From: an uncultured Roseburia sp.
GTDB taxonomy: Bacteria > Bacillota > Clostridia > Lachnospirales > Lachnospiraceae
Assembly: GCA_947564765.1 (NCBI GenBank)
Contig: CANODN010000062.1
Location: forward strand, 1 to 9,356
Length of the DNA stretch: 9,356 nucleotides
Direction: 5' to 3'
Numbering within the stretch: the stretch's first letter is position 1; every line of letters begins with the position of its first letter. A model generated the notes under the pieces. It was given only the letters and a program-made list of their open reading frames with translations. It did no database searches and was not told the DNA's origin. The translations under genes and the position numbers were made by a program. Below are positions 1 to 5,112 of the stretch, in pieces.

Positions 1-3
1 CAC

Positions 4-36
4 AGCCCTAACAGTTGCCGCTGTCGGGGCTTTTTT
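4..36 (+). terminator. Rho-independent terminator of an upstream gene
   Basis: The two arms AGCCC (4-8) and GGGCT (27-31) pair. After two unpaired bases on each side, ACAG (11-14) pairs with CTGT (21-24) around a six-base loop. A run of six T (31-36) follows directly, which gives polarity to the + strand. It presumably ends a rightward gene whose body lies left of the window. Read on the minus strand the hairpin has no T tract, so it is a poor terminator for the leftward repressor gene. Confidence 0.75.
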
Positions 37-130
37 CTTCTCCGTTGGTGTTGCATCTTTTTTTGTTTCATAATGCCTCCAGGATGTAGTGCATGTCTTT
101 GGGTTTCTTTTCAGATGTTGGAACATACTG
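37..130. other. Short non-coding spacer between terminator and repressor gene
   Basis: This stretch is T-rich on the + strand and lies downstream of the stop codon of the leftward repressor gene. I see no start codon with a ribosome binding site, no convincing hairpin followed by a T tract for the minus strand, and no repeat. The leftward transcript may therefore end further left or by another mechanism. Confidence 0.4.
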
Positions 131-334
131 TTATTTCCGATCGGATAATCCAAGAAGATAATCCATGGAAACGTGATAGTATTTTGCGAGTGTGATCGCA
201 TAGGAAATCGGAATTTCCCGGATTCCTTTTTCATATCTGCGGTATACTTCCCGCTTGCAGTTTAAAATATCTGCAACCTGTTGCTGCGTCAGGTCATGGT
301 CCTGACGTAAATCTGTAATTCTTTGAAAGTACAT
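131..334 (-). CDS. Small XRE/Cro-CI-type helix-turn-helix repressor
   Basis: A 67-residue protein that is essentially one HTH_XRE (lambda Cro/CI-like) DNA-binding domain. The recognition region runs from about residue 15 to 41: LTQQQVADIL is helix 2 with its conserved Gln, and REVYRRYEKG is the recognition helix with the usual Tyr-x-x-Tyr-Glu-x-Gly ending. The C-terminal segment ISYAITLAKYYHVSMDYLLG is the helix pair typical of Firmicute XRE proteins. The start at ATG 334-332 is chosen because GGAGG (340-344 on the complement) sits 5 nt upstream. A longer reading from TTG at 346 would place the ribosome binding site inside the gene. There is no sensor or dimerisation domain beyond the HTH, so any ligand response is unknown. 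It is divergent from the eight-gene operon and a palindrome lies between them, so it probably regulates that operon and itself (inference). Confidence 0.9.
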   Translation of the reverse strand: MYFQRITDLRQDHDLTQQQVADILNCKREVYRRYEKGIREIPISYAITLAKYYHVSMDYLLGLSDRK

Positions 335-339
335 ATTAG

Positions 340-344
340 CCTCC
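340..344 (-). promoter_or_regulatory. Ribosome binding site that fixes the repressor start
   Basis: On the minus strand a perfect GGAGG lies 5 nt before the ATG at 334-332. It overlaps the in-frame TTG at 346-344, which rules against translation starting at that TTG. Confidence 0.8.
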
Positions 345-373
345 AATTGTAAAATCCCCCTAAATTCCCCTAC

Positions 374-402
374 TTGACAATGCTATCAAACGGTGGTATG
401 AT
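374..402 (+). promoter_or_regulatory. Sigma-A promoter of the eight-gene operon
   Basis: The -35 box TTGACA (374-379) is a perfect consensus. The spacer is 17 nt and the -10 box is TATGAT (397-402), one mismatch from TATAAT. Transcription would begin at about 408-410, giving a 5' leader of roughly 95 nt before the first gene at 506. Such a strong core promoter is normally held off by a repressor, and the repeated palindromic sites described separately fit that. Confidence 0.85.
379..401. promoter_or_regulatory. Degenerate upstream operator copy
   Basis: This segment aligns without gaps to 412-434, the core of the strong palindrome, and matches at 14 of 23 positions. It keeps the half-site features GCTA..CA and GGT.G..AT. 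It fills the spacer between the -35 and -10 boxes and covers the -10 box, so a bound protein would block RNA polymerase. The two copies are centred 33 bp apart, close to three helical turns. Assignment to the neighbouring XRE protein is inference. Confidence 0.5.
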
Positions 403-407
403 TTATG

Positions 408-437
408 CTGATATGCTACCATTTGGTAGCATATCAA
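408..437 (-). promoter_or_regulatory. Possible promoter of the repressor gene
   Basis: On the minus strand TTGATA (437-432) and TATCAG (413-408) are separated by 18 nt, and the spacer is made of the palindrome. The -35 box matches five of six consensus positions and the -10 box four of six. If used, a protein bound to the palindrome would repress its own gene and the operon together. The match is weak and no better minus-strand promoter was found, so this is tentative. Confidence 0.3.
410..435. promoter_or_regulatory. Strong palindromic operator at the transcription start
   Basis: Two 12-base arms, GATATGCTACCA (410-421) and TGGTAGCATATC (424-435), are exact reverse complements around a central TT. 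The element begins at the predicted transcription start of the operon. No T run follows (the next bases are AAAAG), so it is not a terminator. The likeliest role is an operator for a dimeric repressor, probably the divergent XRE protein. A second possible role is a hairpin at the very 5' end of the operon mRNA that would protect it from decay. Confidence 0.75.
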
Positions 438-505
438 AAGAAATAAAGCACATATAGTTTGCGTTAGAATACCGTTTCCTATGCAAAAGAAAAGAGATCG
501 AAAAT

Positions 506-1915
506 ATGGCACAAAAAGAGACGAAAGCATATGTCAAAGAGAAGCTGGATTTACTGAAAAGACGAGGCCGTAAATATCTCCACAAGAAGAAAAGAAAACG
601 AAAAAGAAAAAAGCTTCAAAAGAAAAGAGCGCTTGAAACAAGACAAATCAGAAAGATGTTTCCGGGAAAATTGCAAAAAGAACCGAAGATGAAACCAGGG
701 AGACGAAGCAAAAACAATGTCTGGAAAGGAAAGCTTGTCCGGGCAGCTTTGATCGGCGCTTTTCTTGCAGTATTATATACCGTTGCCATGCCAAAAGTAG
801 AAGAAGAATTTACGATAGAGGCAGGCGGGCAGCTTCCTCAAATCTCCTCATTTTTATTGAGTGAATACAACGCAGGAGCCTATTTTACGGAGGATTGGGA
901 TGAACTTCTGGATTTTCATACCGTAGCAGCTTACGACATTGGCATTACGATACGGGGAAAAGAATATCATTCTGTTTTACATGTAACAGATACAATAGAG
1001 CCTAAAGTGCAGACAAAAGATGCACAGGTTTATAAGGATATCGTATTACAGCCAATGGACTTTATAGAAACGATTGAAGATGAAACAAAAACAACAGCAG
1101 ACTTTGAAGAGCCGCCGGATTTTTCGATGCCTGGAGAGCAGGAGGTAAAGCTTGCAGTTGCGGATGAAGGCGGCAATATTACTGTAGAGCCGGCAAAACT
1201 GGTAATCATAGAAGATCTGGAACCGCCGGTTATCAACGGAGTAGAAGAATTGACAACCACAGTCGGCGGCAGTATTTCCTATAAGAAAAATGTAACTGTT
1301 TCAGATAATTATGCCAAAGATGTATCTTTGCATATAGACAGCAGTGAGGTGGATCTGAATGCAGTGGGAAATTATACAGTGATTTACAGTGCCGAAGATG
1401 AAGTCGGAAACGTGACAAAAGAAGAAACAATCGTCCATGTAAAACCGGCAAGTGTGGAAACGGCAACCGAAGAAATGGTAAATAAAAAGGCAGACGAAAT
1501 ACTGGCAGGAATTGTGACTGACGATATGAGCCGGTATGAAACTGCAAAAGCAATTTTCAACTGGGTATACAAAAATGTGGGCTGGTCTGACGGAACGCCG
1601 AAAACGAACTGGATTCAGGGAGCATACCGGGGGCTTTTTAACCGGAGAGGAGACTGTTTTGTATATGCATCCACTTCAAAATGCCTTCTGACAAGAGCCG
1701 GCATTGCAAATATGGATATTGGATTTTCCAATGCAAGAAGGACGCATTACTGGAATCTGGTCGATCTGGGAGAGGGCTGGTATCATTTTGATACAACCAG
1801 GAGAACCGACGGAAGATCCTTTTTCTATTATCACGATGCAGACATCAGAGCTTATTCGAACTCCCATAACGGAAGTCATGCTTATGATGCATCACAGTAT
1901 CCGGAGATTCAATAA
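506..1915 (+). CDS. Membrane-anchored transglutaminase-like protein with Ig-like domain
   Basis: A 469-residue protein with four parts. Residues 1-75 form an extremely basic cytoplasmic head, with Lys/Arg dominating 19-41. Residues about 77-96 (LVRAALIGAFLAVLYTVAMP) are a single membrane segment, so the rest should lie outside the cell (type II topology). Residues about 100-315 hold two or more beta-rich repeats; the segment 238-313 (LEPPVINGV ... YTVIYSAEDEVGNVT) looks like a bacterial Ig-like/HYR domain. Residues 325-469 are a transglutaminase-like cysteine-protease fold with a visible triad: Cys384 in RRGDCFVYAS, His414 in RRTHYWNL and Asp429 in WYHFDTTR. In this superfamily bacterial members may be transamidases, peptidases or wall-modifying enzymes; the reaction here is unknown. 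It is the first gene of the operon. The start is the ATG at 506 with only a weak AGAGAT upstream; the ATG at 481 is out of frame. The next gene begins 17 nt after its stop. Confidence 0.88.
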   Translation: MAQKETKAYVKEKLDLLKRRGRKYLHKKKRKRKRKKLQKKRALETRQIRKMFPGKLQKEPKMKPGRRSKNNVWKGKLVRAALIGAFLAVLYTVAMPKVEEEFTIEAGGQLPQISSFLLSEYNAGAYFTEDWDELLDFHTVAAYDIGITIRGKEYHSVLHVTDTIEPKVQTKDAQVYKDIVLQPMDFIETIEDETKTTADFEEPPDFSMPGEQEVKLAVADEGGNITVEPAKLVIIEDLEPPVINGVEELTTTVGGSISYKKNVTVSDNYAKDVSLHIDSSEVDLNAVGNYTVIYSAEDEVGNVTKEETIVHVKPASVETATEEMVNKKADEILAGIVTDDMSRYETAKAIFNWVYKNVGWSDGTPKTNWIQGAYRGLFNRRGDCFVYASTSKCLLTRAGIANMDIGFSNARRTHYWNLVDLGEGWYHFDTTRRTDGRSFFYYHDADIRAYSNSHNGSHAYDASQYPEIQ

Positions 1916-1932
1916 AAGGCAGGTGGGAGATT

Positions 1933-2646
1933 ATGCGTACGCTGGGGGTAATTGGCGGGCTTGGGCCTATGGCAACCGCTTTTTTTATACAAACAGTAAT
2001 TGAAATGACGCAGGCAGACACCGATCAGGAGCATATTGAAATGATTGTATATCACTGTCCGTCTGTTCCGGACCGGACCAGTTATATTGTCGGAAAAAGC
2101 AGTGAAAATCCGATAAAACCCATGGCTGTTATTGGAAAAAGGTTAGCAGAGGCAGGAGCAGAAGTGATTGCGGTTCCATGTGTTACGGCAGCCTGTTTTT
2201 ATGAGCAGTTATCCGGAAAAATTCCGATTCCGATTATCCATATTGTAGATGAAACCGCACAATATCTGACGGAACAGAAGATACATACCGTTGGTCTTAT
2301 GGCGACAGACGGAACGATACAGAGCAGATTGTTTCAGGAATCCCTTCAGAAAAAAGGAATCAAAGTGATTTTGCCGAAAAAAGATGCCCAGAAGGATGTA
2401 ATGCATTTGATTTATCGAAATGTAAAAGCGGGAAAAGCCATCGAAATGGATCGGTTTGAACGAGTTTCTGCGGAACTGAAAAGCGGCGGAGCCCAGGTGA
2501 TTTTGTTGGGGTGTACGGAACTTTCCATGATTCGAAAAGACAGAGAGATCGGGACCGGGTATCTGGATGTGATGCAGGTTCTGGCAAAGTGTTCCGTAGA
2601 GAAATGCGGAAGTTTAAAAGAGGAGTATCGGAACTTAATTACATAA
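1933..2646 (+). CDS. Aspartate/glutamate racemase-family protein with altered active site
   Basis: A 237-residue cytoplasmic protein of the Asp/Glu/hydantoin racemase superfamily, near the usual 230-250 residues. The N-terminal glycine loop GVIGGLGPMAT (5-15), the substrate-side PDRTS (46-50), the first catalytic Cys83 in VPCVTAA and the second Cys194 in LLGCTEL are all visible. Family enzymes interconvert L- and D-aspartate or glutamate without a cofactor, the two cysteines acting as base and acid. Oddly, the first motif is normally PCNTAH; here Asn84 has become Val and the His at 87 has become Ala, so activity or specificity may differ. A ribosome binding site (TGGGAG, 1924-1929) precedes the ATG closely. 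Position just before an adenylation enzyme suggests that it supplies or adjusts the stereochemistry of that enzyme's amino-acid substrate (inference). Confidence 0.85.
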   Translation: MRTLGVIGGLGPMATAFFIQTVIEMTQADTDQEHIEMIVYHCPSVPDRTSYIVGKSSENPIKPMAVIGKRLAEAGAEVIAVPCVTAACFYEQLSGKIPIPIIHIVDETAQYLTEQKIHTVGLMATDGTIQSRLFQESLQKKGIKVILPKKDAQKDVMHLIYRNVKAGKAIEMDRFERVSAELKSGGAQVILLGCTELSMIRKDREIGTGYLDVMQVLAKCSVEKCGSLKEEYRNLIT

Positions 2647-2668
2647 GGAAAGAGGGCAGAAACCAAAA

Positions 2669-4195
2669 ATGGAAAATAATGTATTGTCGTATCTGGATGC
2701 AATTGTAAAGAAAGTACCAAACAAAACAGCATATGCTAACGAAAAAGAGGGATACACTTTTTTACAGGTATATGAACAGAGCAGGTCAATCGGTACATTG
2801 ATCCACAAAAAAAAGATATATAAAAAGCCGGTTGTGGTATTTATGGAAAAACATCCCAAAACGATTATCGCCTTTCTCGGTGTCATTGCGGCTGGTTGTT
2901 TTTATGTTCCCATTGATGACGAGATGCCAAAGAGCAGAATTGACCGGATTCTGAATAACTGTAAACCGGATTTGATTATCTGTGATGAAAGTACAAAAGA
3001 AAAAGCAAAAAAGCTTCCTTTTCAGGGAGAGATTTGTCTGTACGACGAAATGATAAAAACAAAAGAAGATGCGGATGTGCTGAGGTGGATTCGGCAGAAA
3101 GCATTGGATACGGACCCGATCTACATTGTATTTACTTCCGGTTCCACCGGAGTGCCAAAAGGCGTAGCCGCCTGCCACCGTTCGGTTATCGATTATATCG
3201 AACAGTTATCGGAAGTTTTGCAGTTTCAGGAGGATACGGTATTTGCCAATCAGACGCCGCTGTATTTTGATGCCTGTCTGAAGGAAATCTATCCCGTATT
3301 GAAATTTGGTGCCGCCATGTATCTGGTACCTAAGAATTTATTTCTGTTTCCGGTGAAACTGGTGGAATTTTTAAATGAATATAAAATCAATACCATATGC
3401 TGGGTTGTTTCTGCACTGACCATGCTATCTGCATTTGGAACATTTCAGATTGTAAAGCCAAAATATTTGCGGACGGTTGCCTTTGGCAGTGAAGTATTTC
3501 CTATAAAACAGTTTCGGATTTGGAGGGAAACGCTGCCGGAAGTATCCTTTACCAATCTCTACGGACCGACGGAGGGAACCGGTATGTGCTGTTATTATCA
3601 TGTGGAGCGGCCGCTGGAAGAAAACGAAGCAATACCCATTGGCAGACCTTTTCAAAATACGGAAATTCTGCTTTTGGACAGGGAAAACAAGCCGTCAGAA
3701 GAAGGAGAAATCTGCATCAGGGGAACTTCAGTGACGCTGGGATATTACAATGATCCGGAAAAAACAGCGGAGGTATTTGTACAAAATCCTCTTAACACAG
3801 CATATCCGGAGATTATATACCGAACGGGAGATATCGGAAGATACAATGACTATGGAGAACTTGTTTTTGTCTCCAGGAAAGACAATCAGATTAAGCATAT
3901 GGGGCACCGCATCGAACTGGGCGAGATCGAGGCAAATGTCAGTCAGATTGCAGAAATCAAATTGTGTGCATGCATCTATGAAGAAGAGAAAGGAAAGATC
4001 GTATTGTATTACGTGGGAGAGATTGCAGAAAAAGATGTAATCCTGCAGCTGAAATACAAGCTTCCGCGCTATATGATGCCGAACCATGTGATGCAGTTAG
4101 AAGAAATGCCATTCACCGCGAATGGAAAAATGGATCGCGTTTTATTAAAAAATAAATACAAAGGAGAGAAAAAGTATGGAAGATCTGAAACGTAA
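2669..4195 (+). CDS. Stand-alone amino-acid adenylation enzyme, DltA-like
   Basis: A 508-residue ANL-superfamily enzyme (NRPS adenylation type), the same size as DltA. It should activate an amino acid with ATP and load it on the carrier protein encoded next. Core motifs in order: P-loop FTSGSTGVPKG (155-165), substrate-pocket FDAC (200-203), NLYGPTE (296-302), YRTGD (384-388), RKDNQIKHMGHRIELGEIE (403-421), and the catalytic lysine Lys487 in PFTANGKMDR. All catalytic residues are present, so it appears functional. The pocket differs from DltA: the segment corresponding to FCGEVL, whose Cys helps DltA select D-alanine, reads FGSEVF (272-277), with Gly at the Cys position. The Asp of FDAC, which holds the substrate amino group, is kept. 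D-alanine is therefore doubtful and the true substrate is unknown. The start has a distant AGAGGG (2651-2656), 12 nt before the ATG. The last 20 nt overlap the carrier gene. Confidence 0.92.
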   Translation: MENNVLSYLDAIVKKVPNKTAYANEKEGYTFLQVYEQSRSIGTLIHKKKIYKKPVVVFMEKHPKTIIAFLGVIAAGCFYVPIDDEMPKSRIDRILNNCKPDLIICDESTKEKAKKLPFQGEICLYDEMIKTKEDADVLRWIRQKALDTDPIYIVFTSGSTGVPKGVAACHRSVIDYIEQLSEVLQFQEDTVFANQTPLYFDACLKEIYPVLKFGAAMYLVPKNLFLFPVKLVEFLNEYKINTICWVVSALTMLSAFGTFQIVKPKYLRTVAFGSEVFPIKQFRIWRETLPEVSFTNLYGPTEGTGMCCYYHVERPLEENEAIPIGRPFQNTEILLLDRENKPSEEGEICIRGTSVTLGYYNDPEKTAEVFVQNPLNTAYPEIIYRTGDIGRYNDYGELVFVSRKDNQIKHMGHRIELGEIEANVSQIAEIKLCACIYEEEKGKIVLYYVGEIAEKDVILQLKYKLPRYMMPNHVMQLEEMPFTANGKMDRVLLKNKYKGEKKYGRSET

Positions 4196-4421
4196 ATTAT
4201 TGGAGATATTAGGAGAGATGCATCCGGATGTGGATTTTGAGAGCTGCAGTGCTCTGGTGGATCAGAAGGTACTGGATTCCTTCGATATCGTCACATTGAT
4301 TTCAGAGATTAATGATGAATTTGATGTAGTGATTTCAGCAGATAAGATCATTCCGGAAAATTTCAATTCTGTGGATGCTTTATGCAGGATGATTTTTAGG
4401 ATTATGGAAGAAAATGAGTAG
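4176..4421 (+). CDS. DltC-like acyl/peptidyl carrier protein
   Basis: An acidic 81-residue four-helix carrier protein, the size of DltC. Ser35 in KVLDSFDIVTLISEI is the expected 4'-phosphopantetheine attachment site; DltC has GVLDSM at this place and fatty-acid ACP has GADSL, so this one is closer to the DltC/PCP type. The downstream half EFDVVISADKI...FNSVDALCRMI is the usual helix II-III region. A strong AAAGGAGAG ribosome binding site lies in the end of the adenylation gene, whose stop is 20 nt inside this reading frame, so the two proteins are probably translationally coupled. The likely role is to receive the aminoacyl group from the adenylation enzyme and present it to the MBOAT protein at the membrane (inference from Dlt biology). 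No phosphopantetheinyl transferase gene is in the window. Confidence 0.92.
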   Translation: MEDLKRKLLEILGEMHPDVDFESCSALVDQKVLDSFDIVTLISEINDEFDVVISADKIIPENFNSVDALCRMIFRIMEENE

Positions 4422-4461
4422 TTATCAGTCGTAGAGAGAACCGTAACGAACAGAATGCAAA

Positions 4462-4467
4462 AGGGAG
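4462..4467 (+). promoter_or_regulatory. Ribosome binding site that decides the lipoprotein start
   Basis: AGGGAG lies 8 nt before the ATG at 4476. It falls inside the longer reading frame from 4455, which has no such site of its own, so the shorter start is preferred. Confidence 0.6.
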
Positions 4468-4475
4468 AAAAGAGA

Positions 4476-5102
4476 ATGAAATTCATGCAAAAGAGAGAAA
4501 AAATATCCCATGGAAAAGGGAAAGGAATGTTAAGTGTCGGAATATTATGTCTTTGTCTGCTGGCAGGCTGCGGCAAAAAAGAGGAATCCGCACCTGCCGT
4601 CGGCGCAGAAACAGATGCTGTCGAAACAGAGGAGATGAGGGGTGCGGCAGAGGAAAATGTGAAGGAGGCAGAAACGGAAGAGACAAAAGATATAAAAGAG
4701 ACAGGATATGTGTTTGAAAGCAATGGCGTAAAGCTTACGGTGGATATGAATATGGAAGGAATATTGGATCGGCTGGGAGAGCCAAACAGTTCTTATGAAC
4801 AGCCAAGCTGCGCTGCCCAGGGAATTGCCAAAATATATACCTATTCCGGATTTGAAATTGAAACCTATCCGGACGGAGATGCAGATCTCATCGCCTGTAT
4901 TGTTTTAAAGGACGACAGTGTGGCTACATCGGAGGGCATTGATTTATCCATGACAAAAGAAGATATTATCGCTGCATATGGTCTTGATTATGAAGAATCA
5001 GAAACAAGCATGGTTTATGAAAAAGACGGTACAAAACTTTGTTTTATTTTAGACGGAGAGGATATTTCTTCTATTGAATATGATTCGCCTGTTTTAAATT
5101 AG
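4476..5102 (+). CDS. Lipoprotein with acidic linker and two similar C-terminal halves
   Basis: A 208-residue lipoprotein of no family I can name with certainty. Residues about 18-31 form a hydrophobic signal ending in the lipobox LLAGC, with Cys32 as the lipidated residue. A Glu/Ala/Thr-rich, strongly acidic linker follows to about residue 75. The C-terminal part seems to hold two related halves: one around MNMEGILDRLGEP (91-103) and one around LSMTKEDIIAAYGLDYE (157-173). Each has a short helix with an L-G or Y-G turn followed by beta strands, as in SmpA/BamE-like folds. I choose ATG 4476 because GGGAG (4463-4467) lies 8 nt upstream; an in-frame ATG at 4455 has no ribosome binding site. ATG 4527 has one but would give a signal without positive charge. 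It would sit on the outer face of the membrane near the MBOAT and SGNH proteins and may guide or hold the polymer acceptor (inference). Confidence 0.82.
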   Translation: MKFMQKREKISHGKGKGMLSVGILCLCLLAGCGKKEESAPAVGAETDAVETEEMRGAAEENVKEAETEETKDIKETGYVFESNGVKLTVDMNMEGILDRLGEPNSSYEQPSCAAQGIAKIYTYSGFEIETYPDGDADLIACIVLKDDSVATSEGIDLSMTKEDIIAAYGLDYEESETSMVYEKDGTKLCFILDGEDISSIEYDSPVLN

Positions 5103-5112
5103 GGAGCCTGTT

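Noticed and set aside
345..373. Short direct repeat of CCCCTA around 356-371 (G runs on the minus strand)
   Set aside because: Two copies of a six-base C-rich motif in the repressor leader are too short to call a repeat, and the G runs are too few for a stable quadruplex.
410..435. Palindrome read as a rho-independent terminator
   Set aside because: No T run follows on either strand, the stem is AT-mixed rather than GC-rich, and it lies at the start of a transcript just after a strong promoter.
1233..1553. Minus-strand open frame of 106 codons
   Set aside because: It lies wholly inside the transglutaminase-like gene, has a low-complexity Leu/His/Phe-rich translation, and lacks a ribosome binding site. 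It is a shadow of the codon use on the other strand.
2669..4421. Reading the adenylation and carrier genes as true dltA and dltC
   Set aside because: Size and fold agree, but the DltA selectivity Cys is absent, the pocket motif differs, and the gene set around it is not that of a dlt operon. The gene symbols are therefore left empty.
4455..4475. Longer start of the lipoprotein
   Set aside because: The ATG at 4455 is in frame but has no ribosome binding site, and it would add seven charged residues before an already long signal-peptide head. The ATG at 4476 has GGGAG at good spacing.
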